Below, one piece after another: positions 49,410 through 59,166 of a DNA stretch of 64,000 nt. This stretch comes from JBBIRW01 sp037441565 (GTDB taxonomy: Bacteria; Desulfobacterota; JBBIRW01), in NCBI GenBank assembly GCA_037441565.1, contig JBBIRW010000005.1, forward strand, positions 62,001-126,000, written 5' to 3'. Under the pieces are notes generated by a model that saw only the letters and a list, made by a program, of their open reading frames with translations, did not search any database and was not told the origin of the DNA. Numbering within the stretch: the stretch's first letter is position 1; every line of letters begins with the position of its first letter. Both the position numbers and the translations under genes were made by a program.

Positions 49410-51239
49410 TTACTCCACCGTTACACTCTTAGCAAGATTCCTTGGTTGATCCACATCATATCCCCTCAGGCATGCAATTTCATATGCCAGTAGCTGCAAA
49501 GGAGGGATCATCAGAAGTGGTTTTAATGGATCAGTAACATAGGGAAGAGGGATAAAATGCTCACACTTGCTTTGAAGAAGATCGTCCCCTTCCTCTCCTA
49601 TGCCAATTATCCTTCCCCCTCTTGCCCTTATCTCCTCAATATTTGAAAGCATCTTCTCATATGTTCCATCCCTTGGAAGAAGTGAGACAACAGGCATTTG
49701 CTCATCTATTAGGGCTATGGGGCCATGTTTCATCTCCCCTCCAGGGTATGCCTCGGCATGGATGTAGGAGATCTCTTTTAGTTTAAGGGCACCTTCCAGA
49801 GCCAGAGGGAAGTTTATCCCCCTTGCTATATAGAGAAAATTCCTTGCATCCGCATAAACCCTTGAGATATCCTTTATCTTGCTTCTAAAGGCGAGGATCT
49901 CTCTTAGCTTCCCTGGTATCTTTATCATTTCTGAGATTATGCGTTGGATATCTATGGGATTAAGAATACCCCTGATGCTCCCCAGAAAAAGGGAAAGCAG
50001 ATAAAGCACTACCACTTGTCCGATGAATGTTTTTGTTGCTGCAACGCCTATTTCCGGTCCTGTATGTGTATATATAACAGCATCTGATTCCCTCGCAACA
50101 GTAGATTCCATAACATTGCAGATCCCTATTACCTTCAAACCCCTCTTTTTACCCTCCCTCAGGGCAGCTATGGTATCTGCTGTTTCTCCTGACTGGGATA
50201 TTGCTACTAAAAGTCCTTTTCTATCCACAACAGGATCGCGATAGCGGAACTCTGAGCCCCAGTCCACTTCAACAGGAATCCTTGCGAATCTTTCTATGAG
50301 GCACTTTCCTATGAGTCCTGCATGCCAAGCAGTCCCACAGGCAATTATATAGATCCTGCTGATCTTTTTTAGCTCCTTTGAAGAGAGGTTGAGCTCCGGA
50401 AGGTATACCTCCCCTTTTTCCTCAGAAATCCTCCCTCTCATGGCATTTATGCATGCCTCAGGCCCTTCATGAATCTCCTTTTCCATGAAATGTCTGTACC
50501 CACCCTTTTCAGCCATTGCGGGGCTCCAGCTTATCTCGCGGAGCTCCTTTATTATCCTTTTACCACTGAAATCGCTGAAGATGATGCTACCTGGCTCGAT
50601 GATTACCACCTCACCATCGTCCATAAAAAAGATCCTTCTCGTGTAGGGTAGGATGGCAGGCACATCAGAGGCGAGGAAGGCCTCCCCATCACCCATGCCT
50701 ACTACAAGAGGTGAAGCAAGTCGTGCACCGATAATCTTACCTGGCGCCTCCCTACACAGAATGGCAACAGCAAATGCACCCTTCAGACTCCTGAAGCATT
50801 CAAGGGATGCCTCCTCAAATGACATCCCTTCTCTCATATATCTCACTATGAGATGGCAAATAACCTCTGAGTCTGTCTCAGAGGAGAAGGTGTGTCCTAA
50901 GGAGGAGAGTTCCTCTTTTAATGAAAGGTGGTTCTCGATAATTCCGTTATGAACAACAGCAACACCTCCATACCTGTGAGGATGTGCATTCTCCTCTGAT
51001 GGCCTCCCATGTGTCGCCCATCTTGTATGACCTATACCACAATTTCCCTTCAGAGGTGTTACCCTGATCTTTTCACTTAATGATGCAATTTTTCCCTTGC
51101 ATCGAACAACCTTCAAATCCCCACCATCGACAACACATATACCCGCTGAATCATAACCCCTGTACTCTAATCTTATCAATCCATCAAGGAGCAGTGGAGC
51201 TGCTTCCCTTTTTCCAGTATACCCTATAATCCCGCACAT
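49410..51239 (-). CDS. glmS: Glutamine-fructose-6-phosphate aminotransferase
   Basis: First step of UDP-GlcNAc synthesis. 609 residues: N-terminal glutamine amidotransferase with catalytic Cys2 (MCGIIGYTGKREAAPLLLDG) and GIGHTRWATHG, then two SIS domains (IIACGTAWHAGLIGKCLIER; VAISQSGETADTIAALREGK; AEAYPGGEMKHGPIALID), ending DQPRNLAKSVTVE. Directly adjacent to glmU, so both steps that feed peptidoglycan and LPS are co-expressed. Confidence 0.97.
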   Translation of the reverse strand: MCGIIGYTGKREAAPLLLDGLIRLEYRGYDSAGICVVDGGDLKVVRCKGKIASLSEKIRVTPLKGNCGIGHTRWATHGRPSEENAHPHRYGGVAVVHNGIIENHLSLKEELSSLGHTFSSETDSEVICHLIVRYMREGMSFEEASLECFRSLKGAFAVAILCREAPGKIIGARLASPLVVGMGDGEAFLASDVPAILPYTRRIFFMDDGEVVIIEPGSIIFSDFSGKRIIKELREISWSPAMAEKGGYRHFMEKEIHEGPEACINAMRGRISEEKGEVYLPELNLSSKELKKISRIYIIACGTAWHAGLIGKCLIERFARIPVEVDWGSEFRYRDPVVDRKGLLVAISQSGETADTIAALREGKKRGLKVIGICNVMESTVARESDAVIYTHTGPEIGVAATKTFIGQVVVLYLLSLFLGSIRGILNPIDIQRIISEMIKIPGKLREILAFRSKIKDISRVYADARNFLYIARGINFPLALEGALKLKEISYIHAEAYPGGEMKHGPIALIDEQMPVVSLLPRDGTYEKMLSNIEEIRARGGRIIGIGEEGDDLLQSKCEHFIPLPYVTDPLKPLLMIPPLQLLAYEIACLRGYDVDQPRNLAKSVTVE

Positions 51240-52625
51240 CTATCCCTCTCCCTTCTTCCTCTTCTTTTCTACCCACCCCTCTATATTCCTCTGTCTCTCC
51301 CTTGCTATGCCAAGTGCACCTGGAGGCACATCCTTTGTTATTGTTGATCCTGCACCGATGTAACATCCCTTGCCGAGTCTTACAGGTGCAACAAGGGATA
51401 CGTTTGTTCCCACAAAAACACTATCGTCAATGAAGGTGGGGTTTTTCTTTTCGCCATCATAATTGCATGTTATTGTTCCAGCACCTATGTTTACTTCCTC
51501 ACCAACTGTTGCATCACCGATATAAGCAAGATGGTTTGCCTTTGTTTTTCTTCCCAGAATGCTTTTCTTGACCTCAACAAAATTTCCAATCCTCACTTCC
51601 TCTTTAAGTTCTGTTTCAGGTCTTAAGTGAGCAAAAGGACCGATCTGAACACCCCTTCTCAGGATCGCCATCTCCATAACGCTGTAGGGCTTAACAATAA
51701 CATCACTCTCTAATCTACAATCCTTTATCCTTACGCCCTGACCAATAATACAATTGCTGCCAATCTTTGTTTCTCCCTCTATGATAGAAAAGGGGTAAAT
51801 TAAAGTTCCATTACCAATTTCAACAGACTCATCAATAAAAGTATTGCGTGGATCCATAATCCTAACTCCATTTAACATATGCTTTCTGTTAATCTGGCAC
51901 CTTAAATAGATTTCCGCATTTGCAAGGTCCTCCATAGTGTTTATTCCTATAATCTCCTCTTCTCCTTCAATGTTTATCGCGTTTACACCTCCTTCCTCAT
52001 AAGCTATTCTCACAATCTCCGGGAGATAGTATTCGCCCTGTGCGTTATTGCATCCTATCCTCTCAAGGGATGAAAATAGGAATCCTCCTTTCACAATCAT
52101 AATGCCTGTATTTATCTCCTTTATCATCCTTATATCATTCGCTGCATCACTCTCCTCTATTATCCCTTTAACACAACCCCTATCATCCCTCACAACCCTT
52201 CCATAACCGGATGGATCATTTACATATGCTGTAAGCAATGTTACAGGTTTGTTATTAATTCGGTGTGACTCTACAAGCCTCTTCAATGTTTCCACTCTCA
52301 CAAAGGGGACATCTGCATATAGAATAATTATATCACTATTAGCGATATCAACATGACCTTTAACACAATATACAGCATGTCCTGTTCCGAGAGGTGGGTC
52401 CTGAATAACATACTTCAACATGCTGTATGATGAGAGTATTTCCTTTGCCTTTTCCATATAAGGGTTTATAACAACAACAATATCATCAGGATTCATCATT
52501 ACCGCTTTTTCAATAGAATAGGATATCAGGGGCCTTCCCGCGATCCTTTGAAGGGCTTTTGGTATCGAGGATTTCATCCTCTTTCCCATACCTGCAGCAA
52601 GGATTACTATTGAAAGTTTACCCAT
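51240..52625 (-). CDS. glmU: Bifunctional GlcNAc-1-P uridyltransferase / GlcN-1-P acetyltransferase
   Basis: Makes UDP-GlcNAc. 461 residues: N-terminal pyrophosphorylase (LSIVILAAGMGKRMKSSIPKAL, IQDPPLGTGHAVY) and a C-terminal left-handed beta helix with hexapeptide repeats and acetyltransferase residues (RPETELKEEVRIGNFVEVKKS, KANHLAYIGDATVGEEVNIGAG). It is the first gene of the operon; ATG follows GAGGAG and a good promoter. Confidence 0.96.
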   Translation of the reverse strand: MGKLSIVILAAGMGKRMKSSIPKALQRIAGRPLISYSIEKAVMMNPDDIVVVINPYMEKAKEILSSYSMLKYVIQDPPLGTGHAVYCVKGHVDIANSDIIILYADVPFVRVETLKRLVESHRINNKPVTLLTAYVNDPSGYGRVVRDDRGCVKGIIEESDAANDIRMIKEINTGIMIVKGGFLFSSLERIGCNNAQGEYYLPEIVRIAYEEGGVNAINIEGEEEIIGINTMEDLANAEIYLRCQINRKHMLNGVRIMDPRNTFIDESVEIGNGTLIYPFSIIEGETKIGSNCIIGQGVRIKDCRLESDVIVKPYSVMEMAILRRGVQIGPFAHLRPETELKEEVRIGNFVEVKKSILGRKTKANHLAYIGDATVGEEVNIGAGTITCNYDGEKKNPTFIDDSVFVGTNVSLVAPVRLGKGCYIGAGSTITKDVPPGALGIARERQRNIEGWVEKKRKKGEG

Positions 52626-52654
52626 TTTAAAGACTCCTCTTTTTTAATAATCTC

Positions 52655-52683
52655 CTTATAAATCAAAGATTTCCTCCAGTCAA
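52655..52683 (-). promoter_or_regulatory. Promoter of the glmU operon
   Basis: TTGACT (52678-52683), 17-base spacer, TATAAG (52655-52660) on the minus strand, with a leader of about 25 bases including GAGGAG before the glmU ATG. Confidence 0.62.
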
Positions 52684-52692
52684 GGTTATCCT

Positions 52693-52721
52693 TTGAAGTT
52701 CCTGCCCTGTTTTGCTATCAT
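52693..52721 (+). promoter_or_regulatory. Promoter of the hypothetical gene at 52730
   Basis: TTGAAG (52693-52698), 17-base spacer, TATCAT (52716-52721) on the plus strand; the ATG follows after only 8 bases, so the mRNA is probably leaderless. Confidence 0.55.
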
Positions 52722-52729
52722 TTTTATAA

Positions 52730-53293
52730 ATGGCTGGCCCTCAGGATATAACATTTCTTGAAGAAAGGATAAAAGAGGCAAAACGCCAGTATGATATGTT
52801 CTTTCTTGGAATTCAGAAGGTCGAACCATATAAATTAAGGGAAGAAATAAGGCAGATGATTCTGAAAATGCATGCTGATCACCTACCAACTTACCCCCTA
52901 AAATTTAAATTCAAGGCCCTCGTTGATAGGTTCAATATGTATCAGCAATACTGGGACAGGATGCTAAGAAAGATAGAAGAGGGAGATGCTAAAAGATATC
53001 ATCAGAAACACGAGGAAATGGAGAGCCCATCCCGGAGGGAGAGGGTCGTTTTACTTGAGAGAAAAGAGGATGGTTCCTTTAAAGAGGAATCGCTCTGGAA
53101 GGTTTACAGTTGCTATATGGAGATAAAAAATCTATTAAATGAGCCTCCCGAAAATATCTCATTTGAAAAATTATCACGATCCGTGGAAAAGAAGGCATTT
53201 GATCTCATCAATAGGTCCAGATGTTCATCTGTTGAAGTAAAAATCGTTGAGGAAGAAAAGAGTGTAAAGATAAAACTTATCCCAAGGCCTTAG
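52730..53293 (+). CDS. Conserved hypothetical protein resembling the MXAN_5187 C-terminal domain
   Basis: 187 residues, soluble, charged and helical. The pattern FLEERIKEAKRQYDMFFLGI, PYKLREEIRQMI, LKFKFKALVDRFNMYQQYWDRMLRKIEEG recalls the domain named after Myxococcus MXAN_5187; this is by recollection and should be tested. A second segment (LWKVYSCYMEIKNLLNE) looks like a distinct helical unit. It sits alone between glmU and the ATP synthase operon, with its own leaderless-type promoter, and its end overlaps the convergent atpC end by 4 bases. Confidence 0.65.
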   Translation: MAGPQDITFLEERIKEAKRQYDMFFLGIQKVEPYKLREEIRQMILKMHADHLPTYPLKFKFKALVDRFNMYQQYWDRMLRKIEEGDAKRYHQKHEEMESPSRRERVVLLERKEDGSFKEESLWKVYSCYMEIKNLLNEPPENISFEKLSRSVEKKAFDLINRSRCSSVEVKIVEEEKSVKIKLIPRP

Positions 53294-53709
53294 CCCTTTC
53301 CTCCTACTTCAATCCTTGTCAAAGCCCTTTTCCATGCAGCAAGTACATGTGCATACTCCTCATCATCAAGCGTGATCTCTTTAAGCCTCTTTTCTGCCCT
53401 CTCGTATGCCCTTCTTGCCCTCTCCACATCTATTTCCGATGCCATTTCTGCTGTCTCCGCGAGCACAATAACCCTGTTGGGTAGTACCTCTGCAAATCCA
53501 CCACTTATGGCACAACTGTATATCTCCTTTCCCTTCCTGTACGAAAGCCTTCCAACTGACAATGAAACTAAATAAGGTGTATGCCCGGGGAGAACGCCGA
53601 ATTCTCCCTCATATCCTGGCGCCACAATTTCATCAACCCATTCCCTTAGAACAAGCCTTTCAGGTGTGACAAGCTCTAAAAGTATCTTCTCCTCCTTCTT
53701 TTCCGCCAT
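53290..53709 (-). CDS. atpC: ATP synthase epsilon subunit
   Basis: 139 residues. Beta-sandwich domain with LVTPERLVLREWVDEIVAPGYEGEFGVLPGHTPYL and SGGFAEVLPNRVIVLAETAE, then the C-terminal helical hairpin (RARRAYERAEKRLKEI). It links the central stalk to the rotor and can inhibit hydrolysis. Last gene of the operon, 5 bases after atpD. Confidence 0.94.
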   Translation of the reverse strand: MAEKKEEKILLELVTPERLVLREWVDEIVAPGYEGEFGVLPGHTPYLVSLSVGRLSYRKGKEIYSCAISGGFAEVLPNRVIVLAETAEMASEIDVERARRAYERAEKRLKEITLDDEEYAHVLAAWKRALTRIEVGGKG

Positions 53710-53714
53710 AAGGC

Positions 53715-55133
53715 TTACCTCATCAATCTTTCGGCCTTCTCAAGTGCCTCTTCAATGGTCCCTACCATATAAAAAGCTTGCTCCGGAATATCGTCGTGTT
53801 TCCCCTCAACTATCTCTTTGAATCCCTTTATTGTATCCTTTAGATGAACATACCTCCCGGGAGTACCTGTAAATTCCTCAGCAACAAAGAATGGTTGCGA
53901 TAGGAATCGCTGAATCTTTCTTGCCCTTGCAACTATGAGTTTGTCCTCTTCAGAGAGCTCGTCCATTCCAAGGATTGCGATAATATCCTGTAGGTCCTTA
54001 TATCTCTGGAGTACTCTCTGAACTTCCCTTGCAACCCTGTAATGCTCCTCACCCACTACTGCCGGATCAAGAATTCTCGATGTTGAGTCAAGCGGATCAA
54101 CGGCAGGATATATACCGAGCTCCGCAATCTGACGTGAAAGCACCGTCGTTGCATCAAGATGAGCGAATGTCGTTGCAGGAGCAGGATCTGTAAGGTCATC
54201 AGCAGGGACATAAATGGCCTGAACTGATGTAATCGAGCCACGGTGTGTGGATGTTATCCTTTCCTCAAGCTCTCCTAAGTCTGTGGAAAGTGTTGGCTGA
54301 TATCCAACTGCTGATGGGATTCTACCAAGAAGCGCTGAAACCTCCGAATTAGCCTGGGCAAATCGGAAGATATTATCTATGAATAGAAGGACGTCCTGAC
54401 CCTCCATATCCCTGAAATATTCTGCTACGGTCAGGGCTGATAGTCCAACCCTTGCCCTTGCACCGGGTGGTTCGTTCATCTGTCCGTATATAAGTGCTGC
54501 CTTGTCAATGACCTTTGAATGCTTCATCTCAAGCCATAGATCATTTCCCTCCCTTGTCCTTTCTCCAACTCCACCGAATACTGAAAATCCACCATGTTCA
54601 ATGGCTACATTATGAATGAGCTCCATAATAATTACTGTTTTCCCTACACCAGCGCCACCAAATAGCCCTATCTTCCCTCCTTTGGGATATGGGGCAAGGA
54701 GATCTATTACCTTAATACCTGTCTCAAACATCTCTATTTCCGTTGATTGCATCTCAAAGGATGGAGCGGGCCTGTGAATAGGCCATCTTTCCGTTGACTC
54801 AATGGGGCCCATTTCATCCACAGGTTTTCCAACTACATTCATGATCCTTCCCAATGTACATCTGCCCACTGGAACAGTAATCCCCTGCCCTGTGTCCAGA
54901 ACAGGCATCCCCCTTACCAATCCATCCGTTGTATCCATTGCGATACAGCGGACAATATTCTCCCCCAGATGCTGTGCAACCTCAAGAACAAGATTCCCTG
55001 GCTCATCACTTATAGATGGATTTGTTACCTCAAGGGCTGTGTATATTGATGGAAGCCTTCCCGATGGGAATTCTACATCAACAACTGGTCCAATTACCTG
55101 AACAACCCTTCCTATATTTTTCTTTTCTCCCAT
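53715..55133 (-). CDS. atpD: ATP synthase beta subunit
   Basis: Catalytic subunit of F1, 472 residues. Walker A GLFGGAGVGKTV near 160, GERTREGNDL, VLLFIDNIFRFAQA (Walker B), LSTDLGELEERI and the ATP-synthase signature PAVDPLDSTS are all present. No unusual changes were seen. Confidence 0.98.
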   Translation of the reverse strand: MGEKKNIGRVVQVIGPVVDVEFPSGRLPSIYTALEVTNPSISDEPGNLVLEVAQHLGENIVRCIAMDTTDGLVRGMPVLDTGQGITVPVGRCTLGRIMNVVGKPVDEMGPIESTERWPIHRPAPSFEMQSTEIEMFETGIKVIDLLAPYPKGGKIGLFGGAGVGKTVIIMELIHNVAIEHGGFSVFGGVGERTREGNDLWLEMKHSKVIDKAALIYGQMNEPPGARARVGLSALTVAEYFRDMEGQDVLLFIDNIFRFAQANSEVSALLGRIPSAVGYQPTLSTDLGELEERITSTHRGSITSVQAIYVPADDLTDPAPATTFAHLDATTVLSRQIAELGIYPAVDPLDSTSRILDPAVVGEEHYRVAREVQRVLQRYKDLQDIIAILGMDELSEEDKLIVARARKIQRFLSQPFFVAEEFTGTPGRYVHLKDTIKGFKEIVEGKHDDIPEQAFYMVGTIEEALEKAERLMR

Positions 55134-55153
55134 ACTCCCCTCTCCTTTTTAAT

Positions 55154-56029
55154 CTATCTAATACCCTTCTTTCTCAAGGCCTCCGCCCCTCCTACAATCT
55201 CCATAAGCTCCTTTGTTATAGAGGCCTGTCTTGCCTTATTGAATTGAAGGGTGAGTTTCTTGATCATCTCCTCCGCATTTGATGATGCGGCATCCATTGC
55301 TGTCATGCGGGCCCCATGCTCGCTTGCTATAGCCTCAAGAAGCGCCCTGTAAACTTGAAAGCTTACATGCCTCGGGAGGAGGGATTCAAGCAGATCTGAT
55401 ACAGAAGGCTCATATATGTATTCGATTTTTAAACCCTCCTCAGGCTCGGGTGGATGGATCGGAAGCAACTTCTCCATAACAGGTCTCTGACTTATAGCGC
55501 TCCTGAACTCGTTATATATCAGATGAAGTTCATCAAATGCGCCATCCCTGTAGCCTTCAATCAGCTCTGCTGCGATCTCCTTTGCCTTTTCATAACCAAA
55601 ATCTTTCTGAATATTTATGTACCACTTCCTTACATTAAAATTCCTCTTCAAAAAGTAGTCCCTTCCTTTCTTTCCCACAACTGTTATCACAATATCCTCA
55701 TAATTATCCCTTTCCCTCTTTATATACCTCTCCACAAGTCTGTTTATGTTGTGATTGTAGCTGCCGCAAAGACCTCTATCTGCGGTTATAACAAATAGTG
55801 CAACCCTTTTAACCTCCCTCGGTTTTAACAGATAGTGTGCATCCCTTTCCACCCTACTTGCAAGACTGATAATCACATCCCAGAGCTTGTCTGAGTATGG
55901 TCTTGCAGCCATAATGGCATCCTGAGCCCTCCTTAATTTTGCTGCAGAGACCATCTTCATTGCACGCGTTATCTTCTGTGTGCTCTGGATGGATTTTATG
56001 CGCCTCCTGATATCCCTGAGCCCAGGCAT
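55154..56029 (-). CDS. atpG: ATP synthase gamma subunit
   Basis: 291 residues; central shaft of F1. N-terminal helix RDIRRRIKSIQSTQKITRAMKMVSAAKLRRAQ and C-terminal helix GARMTAMDAASSNAEEMIKKLTLQFNKARQA are the signature coiled coil; ITADRGLCGSYNHNI lies between. Follows atpA by 21 bases. Confidence 0.97.
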   Translation of the reverse strand: MPGLRDIRRRIKSIQSTQKITRAMKMVSAAKLRRAQDAIMAARPYSDKLWDVIISLASRVERDAHYLLKPREVKRVALFVITADRGLCGSYNHNINRLVERYIKRERDNYEDIVITVVGKKGRDYFLKRNFNVRKWYINIQKDFGYEKAKEIAAELIEGYRDGAFDELHLIYNEFRSAISQRPVMEKLLPIHPPEPEEGLKIEYIYEPSVSDLLESLLPRHVSFQVYRALLEAIASEHGARMTAMDAASSNAEEMIKKLTLQFNKARQASITKELMEIVGGAEALRKKGIR

Positions 56030-56050
56030 CCCTCTCCCCTTGAAATGGAT

Positions 56051-57559
56051 TTAAACAACAAATCTCTCAGCAAACTCTTCCAAGCAACGGTTTATACGGG
56101 TCCTCAGATCATCTGTAAGTTCCTTCTTCGTCCTTATCTCCTCAAGTATCTCAGGGTACTTTGTATCCAGAAATTTATAAAGCTCCTCCTCATACCTTTT
56201 CAGTGCATCCACAGGATACCTATCTACAAATCCATTTGTTGCAGCGTAAATAATCATGATCTGTTTTTCAACAGGAAGAGGCTGATATTGCGGCTGCTTA
56301 AGGATTTCCACCAATCTTGCTCCACGAGCAAGCTGTGCCTGGGATGCCTTGTCAAGGTCGCTTGCAAATTGTGCAAATGCCTCAAGCTCCCTGTATTGGG
56401 CAAGCTCAAGCCTGAGCCTTCCTGCAACCTGCTTCATCGCCTTTATCTGTGCAGCCCCGCCAACCCTTGATACGGATATACCAACATTCAGGGCAGGTCT
56501 TACACCTGCATAGAATAGACCTGTCTCAAGGTATATCTGTCCATCAGTAATTGATATGACATTTGTAGGTATATAGGCAGATACATCCCCTGCCTGGGTC
56601 TCAATAACCGGAATGGCAGTAAGTGATCCACCTCCCTTCTCATCGCTCATCTTTGCCGCCCTTTCAAGCAATCGGGAGTGAAGGTAGAAAATATCCCCTG
56701 GATAAGCCTCCCTGCCGGGTGGCCTTCTAAGAAGCAGGGACATCTGTCTGTATGCAACCGCATGCTTTGAAAGATCATCATAGAATATTACACAGTGCTT
56801 TCCCGAATCCCTGAAATATTCACCCATGGCGCATCCCGCATAAGGTGCAATAAATTGAAGGGGTGCAGGCTCGCTTGCTGTTGCTGCCACCACAGTTGTA
56901 TAATCCATTGCCCCGTATTCCCTCAATTTTGCTACGACCCTCGCCACGGTGGATCGCTTCTGTCCAATTGCAACATAGATACAATAAACGTCGGTGTTTT
57001 TCTGATTTATAATCGTGTCAACTATGATTGCCGTTTTACCCGTCTGCCTATCCCCTATGATAAGTTCCCTCTGTCCTCTTCCGATGGGTATCATGGAATC
57101 TATGGCCTTAATTCCAGTTTGTAATGGCTCCTTTACAGGCTGCCTCCAGACAATACCTGGGGCCTTCAGTTCAACCCTCCTGAAATGTTTTGCCTCTATG
57201 GGGCCTTTCCCATCGATTGGCTGACCTATCGCATTTACTACCCTCCCCATAAGCTCTTCGCCAACAGGAACTTCCACAATCCTTCCTGTTCTTTTAACAA
57301 TATCCCCCTCTTTAATCAGATAATCCTCCCCGAGGATAGCCGCACCAACATTGTCCTGCTCGAGATTGAGCACCATTCCGTAGATCTCGCCAGGAAATTC
57401 AATAAGCTCTCCAGCCATACAGTTCTCCAGCCCATAGATTCTTGCGATACCATCACCTACGGAGATCACAATGCCTGTTTCTTTAATATCAATCTTCTTT
57501 TCATAATCTGTAATCCTTTCTTTTATTATCTTGCTTATCTCATCCGCCCTAATCTCCAT
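56051..57559 (-). CDS. atpA: ATP synthase alpha subunit
   Basis: 502 residues. Regulatory nucleotide site GDRQTGKTAIIVDTI near 169, GYVVSVGDGIARIYGL-like start (VISVGDGIARIYGLENCMAG), ALNVGISVSRVGGAAQIKAMK near 365 and the C-terminal helical domain. Follows atpH by 9 bases. Confidence 0.98.
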   Translation of the reverse strand: MEIRADEISKIIKERITDYEKKIDIKETGIVISVGDGIARIYGLENCMAGELIEFPGEIYGMVLNLEQDNVGAAILGEDYLIKEGDIVKRTGRIVEVPVGEELMGRVVNAIGQPIDGKGPIEAKHFRRVELKAPGIVWRQPVKEPLQTGIKAIDSMIPIGRGQRELIIGDRQTGKTAIIVDTIINQKNTDVYCIYVAIGQKRSTVARVVAKLREYGAMDYTTVVAATASEPAPLQFIAPYAGCAMGEYFRDSGKHCVIFYDDLSKHAVAYRQMSLLLRRPPGREAYPGDIFYLHSRLLERAAKMSDEKGGGSLTAIPVIETQAGDVSAYIPTNVISITDGQIYLETGLFYAGVRPALNVGISVSRVGGAAQIKAMKQVAGRLRLELAQYRELEAFAQFASDLDKASQAQLARGARLVEILKQPQYQPLPVEKQIMIIYAATNGFVDRYPVDALKRYEEELYKFLDTKYPEILEEIRTKKELTDDLRTRINRCLEEFAERFVV

Positions 57560-57568
57560 GGCAACCCC

Positions 57569-58108
57569 TCACTCCTTTATTAATTTTTCTCTTATTGTCT
57601 CAAGCTGGGTTCTCAGGCTTCCATCAAGAACAGTGGAATCTATCTTGCATATTATACCGCCCATTATAGCTTCATCCTGTGTGTAAGAAATTATAACCCT
57701 TTTTTCCAATAATATCTCAAGACCTTCCCTTAACGCTCCTATCTGTGCTTCAGAAAGGGGGAAAGCCGTTATAATATGGACCCTTGCCTTTCCCAGTATA
57801 TTGTCTTCAAGTTCCACATAATATTGATATATTGCCTCAAGGGCATTTATCCTTTTCCTCTCTCCAATAAGCTCGAGGAATCTTTTAATTGTGTTGCTTG
57901 TTTTGAGTGCATCTGCAATCTCACCCATGAGCCTCCTTTTTGTTTCCGGAGGGCAGAGGGCTGATGTAAGATACTTTCTTAGGGACTCATCACCCTTTAG
58001 AAACTCTACAACCCTTTTTAGTTCCTCACCCGCCTCCTCAATCCTCCCCTCTTCCTGTGCGGACTCAATAAGTGCCTTTGCATACCTTCTTGCGATTGCA
58101 CCATTCAT
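57569..58108 (-). CDS. atpH: ATP synthase delta subunit
   Basis: 179 residues; connects F1 to the peripheral stalk. Starts MNGAIARRYAKALIESAQEEGR, with LEARVHIITAFPLSE-like KARVHIITAFPLSEAQ and the C-terminal IIYKIDSTVLDGSLRTQLE-type block (GGIICKIDSTVLDGSLRTQL). Overlaps atpF by 4 bases. Confidence 0.94.
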   Translation of the reverse strand: MNGAIARRYAKALIESAQEEGRIEEAGEELKRVVEFLKGDESLRKYLTSALCPPETKRRLMGEIADALKTSNTIKRFLELIGERKRINALEAIYQYYVELEDNILGKARVHIITAFPLSEAQIGALREGLEILLEKRVIISYTQDEAIMGGIICKIDSTVLDGSLRTQLETIREKLIKE

Positions 58109-58677
58109 AATTTCTTAAGCCCTTTTATTTTATCAATGTATTCAGTAAGCAACCTTTCGTGATCCGACTCTTGAATATTTCTCTTTATGAGCTGCTCTGT
58201 TATCTTCAATGAAAGATCAACAGCTTCTTCCTTAAGCGCAATCTTTGCCTTTTTTACTTCCTGCTGGGCAATAAATATGGCTTGCTCCCTTATCCTCTCC
58301 GCTGCTTCCCTGGCCTCCTTCAAAATCCTCTCCCTTTCCATATCCCCTTCCCTTCTATAACTTTCTATAAGCTCATCTATATGGCTCTGCAGGTTAGACA
58401 TCTTCTTCTCGATCTCCTGAAACCTCTCCTCAGCCTCCTTTATAGCAGCCCTGGACTCCTCGATCGCCCTTTTTATATCAGTAGATCTTTTCCTTAGGTT
58501 TTCCCTGCCATATTTATTATAGGCATAATAACCGATCCCGATCATGATTGCGAAATTTATACCATGCCATATTATTGTTCCCCACCCCCTTGCCTCCTCC
58601 CCAGCTGCAGCTGCTCCAGATGAGGCAAAAAATAGAAGAATGATGGCGGCAAAGAAATATATAGGCCTTTTACTCAT
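58105..58677 (-). CDS. atpF: ATP synthase b subunit
   Basis: 190 residues from the ATG at 58677, which follows GGAAGGAAGG. A signal-like or first membrane helix (YFFAAIILLFFASSG) precedes a second hydrophobic stretch (IIWHGINFAIMIGIGYYAYNKYG) and a long charged coiled coil of the peripheral stalk. It overlaps the b' gene by 8 bases. A longer frame from 58716 lies inside b' and is unlikely. Confidence 0.9.
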   Translation of the reverse strand: MSKRPIYFFAAIILLFFASSGAAAAGEEARGWGTIIWHGINFAIMIGIGYYAYNKYGRENLRKRSTDIKRAIEESRAAIKEAEERFQEIEKKMSNLQSHIDELIESYRREGDMERERILKEAREAAERIREQAIFIAQQEVKKAKIALKEEAVDLSLKITEQLIKRNIQESDHERLLTEYIDKIKGLKKL

Positions 58678-59110
58678 TAATAACCTTCCTTCCCAGGATC
58701 TTTTCTGCAAGATCAAAAGCTATCTTTTCGGCATCCCTCCTTAAAATCTTTCTTGCCTCCTCCGCCTCCCTCTGAATCCTTTCCCTCATCTCCTCGATCA
58801 TCTTATTCCCCTGGTCCTGCGCCCTTAAAATTATCTCCCTCTCTGCTGCCATGGCCTCTTTTCTTATCATCTCTTTCTCCTCAGCTGCCCTCTGCCTTGC
58901 TTCATAAATTTTTAGCTCATACTCTGCAAGCCTCCTTTCCGCCTCCTCCATCAGCTCCTTTGCCCTCCTCCTCGGCTCCTCTATCCTCCTCTTTCTCTCC
59001 TCTATTATCTGAAGAAGGGGCTTAAAAAGGAATTTTGACAGGGAAATCATAACAATGAGAAAGATGGCAATTTGGATAAGCAGATTTCCAATTGATGGGA
59101 TTTCAATCAT
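58670..59110 (-). CDS. atpF': ATP synthase b' subunit (second b-type subunit)
   Basis: 146 residues: one membrane helix (IGNLLIQIAIFLIVMISLSKFLF), then a long Glu/Arg coiled coil (ERKRRIEEPRRRAKELMEEAE). With atpF it would form a b-b' heterodimeric stalk. It is the first atp gene here; atpB (a) and atpE (c) are not in the window. Confidence 0.9.
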   Translation of the reverse strand: MIEIPSIGNLLIQIAIFLIVMISLSKFLFKPLLQIIEERKRRIEEPRRRAKELMEEAERRLAEYELKIYEARQRAAEEKEMIRKEAMAAEREIILRAQDQGNKMIEEMRERIQREAEEARKILRRDAEKIAFDLAEKILGRKVINE

Positions 59111-59166
59111 ATGTTAAATCTTTTGTGCCTTAAAAATAAACCAAATTTTAATAGCACAACCCTTTA

